This document shows positions 14,221-23,605 of a stretch of DNA of 64,000 bases, one piece after another. Position numbers and translations under genes: made by a program. Source of the DNA: Novosphingobium terrae (GTDB lineage: Bacteria; Pseudomonadota; Alphaproteobacteria; Sphingomonadales; Sphingomonadaceae). Under the pieces are notes generated by a model, which made no database searches, was not told the DNA's origin, and was given only the letters and a program-made list of their open reading frames with translations. Positions within the stretch are counted from its first letter, which is position 1. Each line of letters begins with the position of its first letter. The stretch lies in NCBI RefSeq assembly GCF_017163935.1, contig NZ_JABVZR010000002.1:558001-622000 (forward strand), written 5' to 3'.

Positions 14221-16635
14221 ATGCGCGAACGCGTCGCCGGGGTTTCCATGCGTCGTCTGTCGGGGGTGAGTCTCGCCACGCTGCTGGGGGGCACCATGCT
14301 GGCCTCCACACCGGCGCTGGCGCAACAGGCCGCCAATCCTGACACTCCTGCTGACATCGTTGTCACCGCGCAAAAGCGCGAGGAGAGCCTGCAGCAGGTT
14401 CCCATCAGCATTCAGGCGCTCAGCGCTGCCAAGATGGAGCAGCATCAGGTCGCCAGCTTTGACGATTACGCCAAGCTGCTGCCCAGCGTCAGCTTCCAGT
14501 CCTATGGTCCGGGCCAGTCGCAGATTTATTTCCGCGGCGTGACCTCGGGCAGCGATTACAATGGCGCTTTCGGCGGTTCGCAGCCGACCAGCGCGCTCTA
14601 TCTCGACGAAATGCCGCTGACCACCATCGGCGGCGCGGTCGATCTGCATATTTATGACATGCAGCGCGTCGAGGCGCTGTCGGGCCCGCAGGGTACCTTG
14701 TTCGGCTCCAGCTCGCTGTCGGGCACGCTGCGCCTGATCACCAACAAGCCGACGCACAAGTTCGAGGCCGGGATCGATGTGTCCGGAACCACCTTCGGCA
14801 AGGGCAGCAACTCCAGCGGCGGCAGCATCGACGCCTTTATCAACATTCCCATCAGCCAGAGCGTCGCCTTGCGCGCCTCCGGCTTCTACCAGCGCGACGG
14901 CGGCTACATCAGCAATGTGCCGGGCACGCGCAACTATCCGGCGCTCGACGTCAACGGCAACCCGACCATCGTGCCGGTCAGCAATGCCAAATATGTGAAG
15001 AAGAACTACAATGATGTCGAAACATGGGGTGGCCGCGCCGCCCTCGGCATCGATCTGGACGAGAACTGGACCGTCACGCCCAGCGTGATCTATCAGGACC
15101 AGAGGTCGCACGGCACCTTCCTCTACGGGCCGCTGACGGGCAATGATCCGCTCAGCCCCTCGGTCGGCGACCTGAAGGTGCAGGATTACACGCCCGAGAT
15201 GAACCGCGACCAATGGGTGCAAGCGGCCATGACCATCCATGGCAAGCTTGGCAATTGGGATGTGACCTATGCGGGCGGCTATTTCAGCCGCTTCGTCGAC
15301 ACCACCGCCGATTATTCGGACTACACCGTCTCATACTATGAGTCGCTTGGGCCCGCCTACACCAGCTTTATCGGCGCCAATGGGCAAAATCTGGACCCGA
15401 GCCAGATCTATCACGTTCACCACCACTACACCAAGCAGAGCCACGAGTTCCGCGTGTCCTCGCCCTCCACCGACCGCTTCCGCCTGACCGCCGGCCTGTT
15501 CATGCAGCGCCAGAGCGACGAGGTGAAGGCCGATTACATCATTCCGGGGCTGGCCACGGCGCAGGGCAATCCGGCGGTGCCGCGCTGCGGGGATGACATC
15601 TTCTGCTCGCGCATCAACCGCATCGACCGCGACTATGCCGCCTTTGCCGATGCCTCCTATGACATCCTGCCCAATCTGACGCTCTCGGCAGGCATTCGCG
15701 GCTTTATCGCCAACAACACCGCCGCAGGCTTCTCCGGCACGGCGAGCCGGGTGGGCACCGCCGCCTGCCCCGTCACCAGCGATATGAACCTGCCCTGCCT
15801 GCTCTACAGCAAGAAGGCGGTCGAGGCCGGACAGACGCATCGCGTCACACTCAACTGGAAGGTGGACCGCGACCATCTGGTCTATGCCACCTACTCCACC
15901 GGCTATCGCCCGGGCGGCATCAACCGTCTGGTGCAGGTGGCGCCTTACGAGGCCGACACGCTGACCAACTATGAAGTTGGCGTGAAGACCAGCTGGTTCA
16001 ACCGCCATCTGACGGTCAACCTCGCCCTGTTCGACGAGGAGTGGAACAAGATGCAGATCGGGCTGACCACGCCCGATTCCAACGGCACGCTCAGCATCTA
16101 CAATGTCGGCAGCGCGCGCATCCGGGGTCTGGAGGGCGATGCCAGCCTGAACCTTGGCCACTTCACCCTTTCGGGATCGGGCGCCTACACCGACGCCAAG
16201 ACCCGCAAGGACTTCTGCAACATCGGCGCCAGCGGCAACCCGGATTGCAGCCAGGGCGTCTATATTCCGGCTGGCACGCGCCTGCCGGTGCAGCCCAAGT
16301 TCAAGGGCAATGTGACGGCGCGCTACAGCTTCGATCTGGGCGGTTACCGGCCCTATGTGCAGGCCAGCGCCAGCCACCAGTCGGGCACGGATGCCTATTT
16401 CGTGCAGCCGGTGGCAGGCGCGCTGTGGCAGACGGCGGGCTTCACCACCTTCGACTTCGCGCTGGGCGCCAAGGCGGGGCAATGGTCGTGGGAGGCTTTC
16501 GTGCTGAACGCTTTCGACAAGCGCGGCATTCTGAGCCTCAACACGGTCTGCATTCCCTCGACCTGCGCGCAATTCGCGCGGGCCTATGCCACGCGGCCTC
16601 AGGAGTTCGGGATCAAGCTGGGGCGCAAGTTCTAA
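14221..16635 (+). CDS. TonB-dependent outer-membrane receptor
   Basis: An 804-residue receptor. ATG 14221 follows AGGGTGGA; a second in-frame ATG at 14248 is possible. The signal peptide ends near TPALAQQ, then comes the TonB box DIVVTAQKRE, the plug (VEALSGPQGTLFGSSSLSG) and the barrel, ending LGRKF. It resembles the catecholate/pesticin-like receptors that sphingomonads use for aromatic or glycosidic compounds rather than classical siderophores. Divergent from the TPR-sulfotransferase; the MFS gene on the other strand ends only four bases after its stop. Substrate unknown. Confidence 0.88.
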   Translation: MRERVAGVSMRRLSGVSLATLLGGTMLASTPALAQQAANPDTPADIVVTAQKREESLQQVPISIQALSAAKMEQHQVASFDDYAKLLPSVSFQSYGPGQSQIYFRGVTSGSDYNGAFGGSQPTSALYLDEMPLTTIGGAVDLHIYDMQRVEALSGPQGTLFGSSSLSGTLRLITNKPTHKFEAGIDVSGTTFGKGSNSSGGSIDAFINIPISQSVALRASGFYQRDGGYISNVPGTRNYPALDVNGNPTIVPVSNAKYVKKNYNDVETWGGRAALGIDLDENWTVTPSVIYQDQRSHGTFLYGPLTGNDPLSPSVGDLKVQDYTPEMNRDQWVQAAMTIHGKLGNWDVTYAGGYFSRFVDTTADYSDYTVSYYESLGPAYTSFIGANGQNLDPSQIYHVHHHYTKQSHEFRVSSPSTDRFRLTAGLFMQRQSDEVKADYIIPGLATAQGNPAVPRCGDDIFCSRINRIDRDYAAFADASYDILPNLTLSAGIRGFIANNTAAGFSGTASRVGTAACPVTSDMNLPCLLYSKKAVEAGQTHRVTLNWKVDRDHLVYATYSTGYRPGGINRLVQVAPYEADTLTNYEVGVKTSWFNRHLTVNLALFDEEWNKMQIGLTTPDSNGTLSIYNVGSARIRGLEGDASLNLGHFTLSGSGAYTDAKTRKDFCNIGASGNPDCSQGVYIPAGTRLPVQPKFKGNVTARYSFDLGGYRPYVQASASHQSGTDAYFVQPVAGALWQTAGFTTFDFALGAKAGQWSWEAFVLNAFDKRGILSLNTVCIPSTCAQFARAYATRPQEFGIKLGRKF

Positions 16636-16639
16636 GCGC

Positions 16640-18058
16640 TTAAGTCTGGCGGTTCGCCCCCTCGCCAAACAGGCGCGAGGGCAGGCGGACCGCCAGCACG
16701 GCGCAGACCAGCAACACCGGCACCAGCAGCAAGGTCGCGCCCAGCACACCTGACAGGCCCGTCAGATGCGGCGAGGCAAAATAGCCGCCGCCGATCAGCG
16801 CCACACCGAGCGCCGTCCCCAATTGCTGGCCGGTCTTGAGCAACCCGCTGGCCGCGCCCGCATGGGCCCGGTCAACATGGGCGACCGTCACCGGCCCCAC
16901 GCTGCCCGATGCCATGCCCATGCCCATGCCCGCCAGCGCAACCAGCGGCAAAAGCGCCATCAACGGCCACGGCGTCAACCCGATCGCCAGCAGCAGCGTG
17001 CCGCCTGAAACGGCCATCATCAACGCCCCGGCCACCAGCACCCAGCGGCCATAGCGCGGCAGCAGACGCCGCCCGATGCTGCCAATGCCCAGCATCACGC
17101 CAAGGCTGAAAGGCATATGCAGCAGCCCCGTCTGCAAGGGTGAGAGGCCACGTTCGCGCTGGAGGGCAAAGGCGAAGATCAGCAGGAAGCCGCCTGTCGC
17201 CAGCGCGAAACTGGCCGCGATGGAAAGGCCGAGGCGGAAGGTCGGCACGGTGAACAGGTCGGGTGCGAAGAGCACGCTGCGCCCCTCCCCGGATCGGCGT
17301 TTCACATGGCGCCAACCCACCGCGTAAAGCACGACTGCGCCCAGCAGGCTGCCCAGTTCCAGAGGTCCCGCGCCGCTATGCTCCATGGCGATCAACGGCC
17401 AGACCAGCGCGGCAGTTGCCAGCGCAAACAGCGCCGTGCCTGCCAGATCGAGCCCTCCACCATGAGGCGAGCGCAGTTCCGGCAGAAAGCGCAGCCCCAT
17501 CAGCATGGCGATCAACCCCACCGGCGCATTGACCAGAAAGATCATCCGCCAGCCAAGGCCGAACAGATCAGCATGGATCAGCACGCCGCCCAGAATAGGC
17601 CCGGCAATCGCCGCCAGCCCACCGATCACGCCGAAGAGTGCCATCTTGTGAACCCGCTCCAGCGGATCGAACAGGATTTGCATCAGCGCCAGCGATTGCG
17701 GCGCCATCATCGCCCCGGTCACACCTTGCAGGATGCGCGCCACCACCAGCTGCGTGCCGCTGCCCGCCACGCCGCACAGCACCGAGGCCAGCGTGAAACC
17801 GGCCACACCGATCACGAACATGCGGCGATACCCCAGGGCATCGCCCAGCCTGCCGCCCAGCATCAGGCACATGGCAAAGGCCAGCGCATAGCCCGCCGCC
17901 ACCCATTCGGAGGTCTGCGGGCTGGCGGCATAATCGGCCTGAATGGCAGGCAGCGCGGTGTTGACGATGGTGAGATCGACGATCTCCAGCACCAGCGCGA
18001 TCACCAGCGTCAACACGGCCAAAGTCTTCTGGCCGTGCGACAGGGTTGGAACAGTCAT
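16640..18058 (-). CDS. MFS transporter, DHA2 drug-efflux type
   Basis: A 472-residue membrane protein with about 14 predicted membrane segments. Visible motifs are VLEIVDLTIVNTALPAIQ in segment 1, the loop GGRLGDALGYRRMFV (motif A) and GGPILGGVLI-type motif C (AGPILGGVLI). DHA2 proteins export drugs or amphipathic compounds with protons. The gene begins 33 bases after the cytochrome c of the sugar-dehydrogenase complex and may belong to that operon, perhaps exporting an intermediate or plant phenolic. Its stop and that of the receptor on the other strand are four bases apart, with no room for a separate terminator. Confidence 0.88.
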   Translation of the reverse strand: MTVPTLSHGQKTLAVLTLVIALVLEIVDLTIVNTALPAIQADYAASPQTSEWVAAGYALAFAMCLMLGGRLGDALGYRRMFVIGVAGFTLASVLCGVAGSGTQLVVARILQGVTGAMMAPQSLALMQILFDPLERVHKMALFGVIGGLAAIAGPILGGVLIHADLFGLGWRMIFLVNAPVGLIAMLMGLRFLPELRSPHGGGLDLAGTALFALATAALVWPLIAMEHSGAGPLELGSLLGAVVLYAVGWRHVKRRSGEGRSVLFAPDLFTVPTFRLGLSIAASFALATGGFLLIFAFALQRERGLSPLQTGLLHMPFSLGVMLGIGSIGRRLLPRYGRWVLVAGALMMAVSGGTLLLAIGLTPWPLMALLPLVALAGMGMGMASGSVGPVTVAHVDRAHAGAASGLLKTGQQLGTALGVALIGGGYFASPHLTGLSGVLGATLLLVPVLLVCAVLAVRLPSRLFGEGANRQT

Positions 18059-18091
18059 GATGGAAGGCCCCCCGCCTTCTGGTTTTCGCCC

Positions 18092-18463
18092 TTATTTCAG
18101 GCTTTGCAGATAGGCGACCACGGCAGCCCGGCGCTTGGCATCGGGGATGGAAATCACCATGCGTGTGCCGGGCACCATCTTGGCCGGGGCGGTCAGAAAG
18201 CGGTCCAGATTGGCGGCATTCCACACCAGACCCGAAGCTTTCAACGCGGGCGAATAGCTGGCGAAATCCGTGCTGCCCGCCTTGCGCCCGGCCACGCCGA
18301 AGACATTGGGCGCGATGGCGGGCCTGGCGCCCTTGGCATTGACATGGCACATCTGGCACTGCTGCTTGAAGATGGCCGCGCCCTCCGCAGCAGGCTGAGC
18401 GGAAGCCAGTGCAGGCGTAAGCAGAGCCGCCAGCGCGAGCGGCATGGGACGAAACAGGGTCAT
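18092..18463 (-). CDS. Cytochrome c subunit of the FAD sugar dehydrogenase complex
   Basis: A 123-residue exported class I cytochrome c. ATG 18463 gives a signal peptide (MTLFRPMPLALAALLTPALASA). The haem site is CQMCH and the distal Met is in VPGTRMVIS. Small cytochromes of this kind take electrons from the GMC flavoprotein of three-part FAD dehydrogenases. It lies 35 bases downstream of that flavoprotein gene, whose own small subunit is upstream, giving the usual order. Periplasmic. Confidence 0.9.
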   Translation of the reverse strand: MTLFRPMPLALAALLTPALASAQPAAEGAAIFKQQCQMCHVNAKGARPAIAPNVFGVAGRKAGSTDFASYSPALKASGLVWNAANLDRFLTAPAKMVPGTRMVISIPDAKRRAAVVAYLQSLK

Positions 18464-18498
18464 GATGGGTCTATCCAATCGTGGGGGGAGCAGGCGCG

Positions 18499-20187
18499 TC
18501 AGATCGCGCCCGCTTTCATTTGCGTGACGGCGTAATCCGCTGCTCGGGCGGTCAGCGCCATATAGGTCAGCGAGGGGTTCTGGCAGGCGCTGGAACTCAT
18601 CTGCGCGCCATCGGTGACAAACAGATTGTCGATTCCGTGCGCCTGACTCCACTTGTTGAGCACGCTGCTGGCCGGATCATGGCCCATGCGCGCACCGCCC
18701 ATCTCGTGGATCGCGGTGCCGCCGGGGCCGGGCTGGTCGAAGCCGAAGATCACATGGCCGCCCGCTGCGGTCAGCATGGTGGCGGCCTCCTTCTTGGCAT
18801 CGGCCAGAGCGGCGAGTTCCTCCTTGCCGTGGTTGAAGCTGATCTCCAACTGAGGCACGCCCAGCGGATCGAGCTTCTTCGACAGGGCCAGCCTGTTGGT
18901 CACACGCGGCACGCTTTCGGCAAAGACCACCAGCACCATGCGCCATGCGCCCGGTTCGCGCAGGTGGTTCTTGTAATCCTCACCGATGCCTGCCTCGCGC
19001 GCGCCTGCTGTCCATGTCGATTGCAGCGCGCCGCCCTGGAAGGAATAGCCGCGCGTAAAGCCATCGCCATCCAGCTTGTCGAGGTTGCGGAAACGCGGGA
19101 TCACGATGCCGGTGGGGCGGTTGCCGAAAGTCGTATGATCCTCAAAACCCGGCATAATCGCCGCCGCCGAAAGCGTGTTGGCATGGTCCATAATATGGGT
19201 GCCCAGCACGCCCGATCCGTTGGCCAGACCGCCCGGCATCGCCTCGCTGGCGGAGTTCAGCAGCAGATGCACCGAGTTGAAGGCGCCCGCGTTCAGGAAC
19301 ACCATACGCGCCGTGGCGCTTTTGCGGGCCTTGGTCTGCGTGTCGATCCAGCGCACGCCCGTAACGCGTTTGGTGGCCGGATCGTAATCCACCTTCTCGA
19401 CCTGCGCATTGGTGATGACAGTCAGCCGCCCGGTCGCGGTGGCGGCGGGCAAGGTGCTGGATTGCGTCGAGAAATAGGCGCCGAAGGAACAGCCGCGCAT
19501 GCAGATGTTGCGATATTGGCAGGGCCCGCGCCCCAGTTCGGGCTTGGCCTCGGTGAGGTTGGCGGTGCGGCCCACGGTGAGGCAGCGGTCCGGCCATTGC
19601 TTGAGGATCTTTTCGCGCACCGATTGTTCAACCGCGTTGAGCGCCATCGGCGGCTGGAAGTGCCCATCGGGAAGCTGGGCCAAGCCTTCCTTGGCGCCAG
19701 ACACGCCGACAAACTCTTCCACCTTGTCGTACCACGGCGCCAGATCGGCATAGCGGATCGGCCAGTCGGTGCCGTGGCCGTCGCGCTTGTTGGCGCCGAA
19801 GTCATAGTCGGACCAGCGATAGCACTGGCGACCCCATGTCAGCGAACGCCCGCCCATCTGGTAAGAACGGAACCATGTGAAGGCGCCCTCGCCGACCTCG
19901 TAAGGGTTCTGGGCATCGTTGACGAAGTGGTTCTGCGTGAATTCGGTGAAGTGGCGGTTCAATTGCTGCACCGGATAGTCGCGCGCATAGAGTGCAGCAT
20001 CGCCCTCGCCGCGGAAGGGCATCTCCCAAGGGGTTTTCATCTCGGTGGTGTAATCGGCGCCGTGTTCGATGGGGCGGCCACGCTCCAGCATCAGCACCTT
20101 CAAACCGGCCTCGGTCAGCTGCTTGGCGGCGAAGCCCCCGGTGATGCCGGAGCCGACAACGATAACGTCAAAATCGTGATTGGTCAT
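18499..20187 (-). CDS. GMC-family FAD dehydrogenase, catalytic subunit (candidate glycoside 3-dehydrogenase)
   Basis: A 562-residue flavoprotein. The FAD-binding GxGxxG motif is VVGSGITGG near residue 12; the C-terminal GMC block carries GGARMGHDPASSVLN and CQNPSLTYMALTARAAD. A cysteine cluster CQYRNICMRGCSFG matches the iron-sulfur site of membrane-bound FAD glucose/glucoside dehydrogenases. ATG 20187 starts the nucleotide-binding fold; the longer frame to 20259 adds nothing. With the Tat small subunit and cytochrome c it forms a periplasmic complex. Such complexes oxidise sugars at C1 (glucose) or C3 (glucosides). Because C-glycoside deglycosidase genes are in the same island and need 3-oxo substrates, the C3 role is the better guess. 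Confidence 0.88.
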   Translation of the reverse strand: MTNHDFDVIVVGSGITGGFAAKQLTEAGLKVLMLERGRPIEHGADYTTEMKTPWEMPFRGEGDAALYARDYPVQQLNRHFTEFTQNHFVNDAQNPYEVGEGAFTWFRSYQMGGRSLTWGRQCYRWSDYDFGANKRDGHGTDWPIRYADLAPWYDKVEEFVGVSGAKEGLAQLPDGHFQPPMALNAVEQSVREKILKQWPDRCLTVGRTANLTEAKPELGRGPCQYRNICMRGCSFGAYFSTQSSTLPAATATGRLTVITNAQVEKVDYDPATKRVTGVRWIDTQTKARKSATARMVFLNAGAFNSVHLLLNSASEAMPGGLANGSGVLGTHIMDHANTLSAAAIMPGFEDHTTFGNRPTGIVIPRFRNLDKLDGDGFTRGYSFQGGALQSTWTAGAREAGIGEDYKNHLREPGAWRMVLVVFAESVPRVTNRLALSKKLDPLGVPQLEISFNHGKEELAALADAKKEAATMLTAAGGHVIFGFDQPGPGGTAIHEMGGARMGHDPASSVLNKWSQAHGIDNLFVTDGAQMSSSACQNPSLTYMALTARAADYAVTQMKAGAI

Positions 20188-20191
20188 GGGC

Positions 20192-20812
20192 TTATCCAAA
20201 ATCCACGGCAGTCCAGTCGCTGGAAAAGGCGCGATCGCCCTTGTGCAGCGGAATGTCACTGTCCCAGCGGCCCGGGACGGGGTCGTAGCGCAGCTCCTTC
20301 GAGCCGCCTTCCTCGCTGGTGTAATAGCCGGTGAGGATCAGCGTCTTGAGCGCGCGCCATGGGGAGGGTTGTGCAGGCGGCGGGCCAGCGGGAAAAGCCT
20401 CGGCATCCAGCGCGGCGAGCAGGGCATGGCGCTGGGCCGGGGGTTGCGCCATAAAGTCGCCCTTGGCGCGGCGGTTCAGCTCCTGCTGCAACCACAGATC
20501 ATGACGCAGCGAGCCATCAGCGCGCAAAGGCCATCCGGCGGGCGCATCCTTCATGGGCGCGCGCGTGCCCTTCAACCCATGCGCCAGAGCAAGGCTGAGG
20601 AACGCGCCGGTGCCGACATCCCCGGCACCCGCCGTGGCAGTGCGCGGGATCACCAGCTGGCTGACCTCGCGCAGCAGAGCGCTTTGCTGCGCGGTCGGCG
20701 CTTCCTCAGCAGGTAGAGCGGCCAGCAGGCGTGCAGGTGTGGTGCCCAAGGCTGCGGCCAGCAGGCCTGCCGCGCTCAGGAAGCTGCGTCGGTTCCATCC
20801 GTTGGTGTTCAT
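20192..20812 (-). CDS. Small Tat-exported subunit of the FAD dehydrogenase (gluconate 2-dehydrogenase subunit 3 family)
   Basis: A 206-residue protein with a twin-arginine signal (NRRSFLSAAGLLAAALG). The gluconate 2-dehydrogenase subunit 3 family contains the small hitch-hiker subunits that carry a folded GMC flavoprotein through the Tat system; the GMC protein itself has no signal. Motifs include ALLREVSQLVIPRT, the LILTGYYTSEEGGSKELRYDPVPG block and SSDWTAVDFG at the end. It is first in the operon, four bases before the flavoprotein. The island palindrome lies at 20848-20867, 36 bases upstream. Confidence 0.9.
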   Translation of the reverse strand: MNTNGWNRRSFLSAAGLLAAALGTTPARLLAALPAEEAPTAQQSALLREVSQLVIPRTATAGAGDVGTGAFLSLALAHGLKGTRAPMKDAPAGWPLRADGSLRHDLWLQQELNRRAKGDFMAQPPAQRHALLAALDAEAFPAGPPPAQPSPWRALKTLILTGYYTSEEGGSKELRYDPVPGRWDSDIPLHKGDRAFSSDWTAVDFG

Positions 20813-20843
20813 GTCTCTCCCCGCCTGGCGATTCTTCGCAAAG

Positions 20844-20871
20844 CATTATCAGAACTTTCATTCTAATAATG
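20844..20871. promoter_or_regulatory. Island operator A, before the FAD dehydrogenase operon
   Basis: ATCAGAA-N6-TTCTAAT at 20848-20867, extending to imperfect 11-bp arms (CATTAT on the outside) over 28 bp. It is the best of six matching palindromes in the island. It lies between the dehydrogenase operon start (20812) and the end of the TetR gene (20926), placing it in the operon promoter. Confidence 0.65.
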
Positions 20872-20925
20872 CGCCAAACGCATGGAGAGTCAATGACTCA
20901 ATTCCGGCGCGAAGACCGGATCACC

Positions 20926-21582
20926 TCAGATCAGCGCATCGCTCATCAGGAAGGCGGCAATCATCTGCGCCAGATCATATTTCAGCACTGCCCAGTCCCC
21001 TTCCCAGGCGGAGGTGCTGATCGTGCCAAAGCCCAGATAACGCGCAATCGCGGCATAGAGGATGCGGAAGGTGCTATCCACCGCACGCTGCGGGTCCTTT
21101 ACGCGCATCTCGTCGCGATGATCCAGCAGCGCCTCCTTGATGGCGTTGGCCGTGCCCATATACGAGGCCTTACCCACCGAGGCGACCATGGCATCGGTGG
21201 ACGCCCGCGCCATCAGCGGTCGCATCTGCGGGCCGAACTCGCGCAGGGTCTCCGCCAGCGTATCGACCAGCGAGACCACCAGCGACGGCAGCGCGGTATG
21301 GCCCGCCCGCGCCTCGGCAATGCGCGCATACATGGTGCGATCCAGCTGATCCAGCACCCGCAACTGCACCGCATGCAGCAATGCGTCCTTGCTCTCGAAC
21401 CGGTTGTAGATCGAGCCGATTGAGACCTTGCCCTTCTTGCTCACCTCCAGCAGCGTGAAGTCATCGGTGCCCCGCTCGACCAGCAGCGCCTCCGCCGCCG
21501 CGAGCATTCGTTCATACGAAGCCTTGCTGCGCCCCTGAACGGGTGCGCGCAAGGCAGTGGCAAGGCCGACATCTTTGTTCAT
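20926..21582 (-). CDS. TetR-family transcriptional regulator
   Basis: A 218-residue regulator. The N-terminal helix-turn-helix is LLEVSKKGKVSIGSIYNRFESKDALLHAV at about residues 43-71; the rest is a helical ligand domain. It lies between the FAD dehydrogenase operon and the divergent flavin-monooxygenase/glycosidase operon. TetR proteins bind palindromes of 15-28 bp, and a 20-bp palindrome lies on both sides of this gene and before four more island units. It is therefore the leading candidate for the island repressor, with a plant glycoside or aglycone as the likely inducer. Both points are inference. Confidence 0.88.
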   Translation of the reverse strand: MNKDVGLATALRAPVQGRSKASYERMLAAAEALLVERGTDDFTLLEVSKKGKVSIGSIYNRFESKDALLHAVQLRVLDQLDRTMYARIAEARAGHTALPSLVVSLVDTLAETLREFGPQMRPLMARASTDAMVASVGKASYMGTANAIKEALLDHRDEMRVKDPQRAVDSTFRILYAAIARYLGFGTISTSAWEGDWAVLKYDLAQMIAAFLMSDALI

Positions 21583-21938
21583 GCGGCCTTGTCGGCAAAT
21601 GACAGTCTCGCGTCAACCGGGACTCGACAAAATCGAATCACAATTCTACTTTTATCTCTCATGACCTCGCTCCACCTCGGACGCGTGCATCGCGGTGCCG
21701 ATACCGCGGGCATCCCCGCCCCAATCCTGCAAAAACAGCGATAAAAACGGGGGTTGCGTGCCTCGATAAATTAGAATAGTAATTCTGATAATATGTCGTG
21801 GCCGCCACGAACAGCTTTTGGGGAGAGACACTGCAAGCGCCGCCGGCCCCGTCCGGCGCCCTGCCTCACTGCCCCCGCATGCCTGTCCGTGCACGCTCCG
21901 GCATCAGAGTTTCAAAGCTTCAACCCATGAGGACTACC
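21583..21938. other. Divergent intergenic region, TetR gene / flavin-monooxygenase operon
   Basis: 356 bases with no gene I can support. It holds island operator B and, at 21635-21647, a weaker GAA-N6-TTCT half-palindrome just before the TetR start that could allow autoregulation. The part from about 21600 to 21800 is richer in A and T than its surroundings; the rest is GC-rich leader. Confidence 0.5.
21770..21789. promoter_or_regulatory. Island operator B, ATTAGAA-N6-TTCTGAT
   Basis: 20-bp palindrome with the same spacing as operator A, 150 bases upstream of the flavin-monooxygenase start at 21939. One arm matches ATTAGAA and the other ATCAGAA, exactly the two variants seen in operator A. 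Confidence 0.65.
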
Positions 21939-23039
21939 ATGCGCTTTTCGGTCTTTCTGAATGCCCGTTCGATGTCGCCGCAGGAGGATCGCGGGCTGAT
22001 CCAGGACCTGACCGCCCATGCGACCAGCGCCGCAAATCAAGGCTTTGACGCGATTTTCATGCCTGATCACCACTTCAACGGCTATATGCCGGTGGCCTCG
22101 GACAGTTTCATGTTCGCCTCCTATCTGGCCGCAAAACTGCCGCAGATGCATTTCGGTTTCTCGGTGGTTTCGGTGCCGTTGCATCACCCGATCCGCTTTG
22201 TGGAGCGCATCAACATCCTCGACCAGCTGACCGACGGCAAGCTGCTGATCGGTGTGGGCAGCGGCACCACGCCTGAGGAAATGATCGGCTTTGGCGTCGA
22301 TTACCGCGATGCGGGTGCCGTGTCTGACCGCAACCTCGAACTGGCCGAGCAGCTCTGGGCCAAGGGCATGGAAGACCCCGCGATCGACTTCGAGAACGGG
22401 CCGCACAAGGGCCGTGTGCTGCAGCGCATCGCACCTGCCGCCTATACACCGGGCCATGCCCGCCTGATGCCTGTCGCCATGAAAGAAGCAAGCAGCCGCC
22501 GCGCTGCAGCCAATGGCTGGCCCGCCTTCATTCCGGCCTTCACGCCCCCCAAGATCGGCGGCACCGAGCCCTTCACCCATGTGAAAAAGTGGTTCGACAT
22601 CTACAAGGGCTTCCTGCTGGAAGCCGGCCACAGCGATGAGATTGTGCGCAACGCACTGGACTGGACGACGCACACCTATCAGGTCGTCCATATCGCCGAA
22701 ACCGACGAACAGGCCCGCGAGGAGCTGGAAGTCATCCTGCGGAGCTATCAGGACGCCGTGGAGCGCGAGGCCGAATTCAACAATCGCGCCGAGGCCGACA
22801 GCGCCAACAAGAAGACCGACCGCACCCCCAATGCGCTGACCGACGACTGGATCGGCACCTGGTGCCTCTATGGCTCGCCCGAGACGGTGATCGAACACCT
22901 CAAGCCTTATCAGGAACTGGGCATCGGCAACATTCTGTGCGGCACCACCACCGGTCCGCTGACGCAGCAGCGCCTCGCCTATGGTGAACAGACGCTGCGC
23001 CTGCTGTCGCAGCATGTCATGCCGGCGTTCAAAAAGTGA
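21939..23039 (+). CDS. LLM-class (luciferase-like) flavin-dependent oxidoreductase
   Basis: A 366-residue bacterial-luciferase-like monooxygenase (TIM barrel). ATG 21939 (MRFSVFLNARSM) follows GAGGAC by four bases. Motifs: GFDAIFMPDHHF, VSVPLHHPIRFVERINILDQLTDGKLLIGVG, and WCLYGSPETVIEHLKPYQELG at the end. These enzymes use reduced FMN and oxygen to hydroxylate or cleave small molecules. Its FMN reductase partner overlaps its stop by GTGA. As the first gene of an operon with GH3 and GH106 enzymes it probably attacks the aglycone or an oxidised sugar product. The exact reaction is unknown. Confidence 0.88.
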   Translation: MRFSVFLNARSMSPQEDRGLIQDLTAHATSAANQGFDAIFMPDHHFNGYMPVASDSFMFASYLAAKLPQMHFGFSVVSVPLHHPIRFVERINILDQLTDGKLLIGVGSGTTPEEMIGFGVDYRDAGAVSDRNLELAEQLWAKGMEDPAIDFENGPHKGRVLQRIAPAAYTPGHARLMPVAMKEASSRRAAANGWPAFIPAFTPPKIGGTEPFTHVKKWFDIYKGFLLEAGHSDEIVRNALDWTTHTYQVVHIAETDEQAREELEVILRSYQDAVEREAEFNNRAEADSANKKTDRTPNALTDDWIGTWCLYGSPETVIEHLKPYQELGIGNILCGTTTGPLTQQRLAYGEQTLRLLSQHVMPAFKK

Positions 23040-23605
23040 CGCGCCGGATTGTAGGTCTGGGCGGGACCTTCCGCCCCAACTCTTCCAGCGAGCGGCTGGT
23101 GCGCAGCGTTCTGACCGCCTGCGAGGCGCTGGGGGCGGAAACCCGGATGTTCGATGGGCCGGCCCTCGCCGCTCTGCCCCATTTCAACCCCGAAAGCCCG
23201 GAGCGCACGCCGGAACAGACCGCTCTGGTCAACGCCGTGCGTCAGGCCGATGCGCTGGTGATCGGCACGCCCGGCTACCATGGCGGCCTGTCGGGTCTGG
23301 TGAAAAACGCCATCGATCTGCTGGAAGACACGCGCACCGATGCCCGCGTCTATTGGGACGGCATGCCGGTGGGCCTGATCGTCTCGGCGGCGGGCTGGCA
23401 GGCGGGCGGCGTCACGCTGGGCGCACTGCGCGGCATTGTGCACGCCATGCGCGGCTGGCCGACGCCGGTCGGGCTCGCCATCAACTCCATCGAGCAGAAG
23501 CCCTTCGGCCCCGATGGCGCGCTGGTGGATGAGGGCATCGCCGCGCAAATCACCCTGATGGCCCGCCAGATCATGAGCTTCTCTCTGGAGCGTCTCCCCG
23601 CATGA
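23036..23605 (+). CDS. NAD(P)H-dependent FMN reductase
   Basis: A 189-residue flavodoxin-fold reductase. The phosphate-binding loop is GTFRPNSSSERLV near residue 10 and the flavin contact GTPGYHGGLSGLVKNAIDLL near residue 77. It reduces FMN for the LLM monooxygenase upstream, a standard two-component pairing. GTG 23036 overlaps the monooxygenase stop, and the GH3 start overlaps this gene's stop (ATGA), so all are translated together. Cytoplasmic. Confidence 0.9.
   Translation: MTRRIVGLGGTFRPNSSSERLVRSVLTACEALGAETRMFDGPALAALPHFNPESPERTPEQTALVNAVRQADALVIGTPGYHGGLSGLVKNAIDLLEDTRTDARVYWDGMPVGLIVSAAGWQAGGVTLGALRGIVHAMRGWPTPVGLAINSIEQKPFGPDGALVDEGIAAQITLMARQIMSFSLERLPA

Noticed and set aside
21635..21647. 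GAA-N6-TTCT before the TetR gene as a full operator
   Set aside because: Only the inner bases match; outer positions fail. Kept as a weak note in the intergenic entry.
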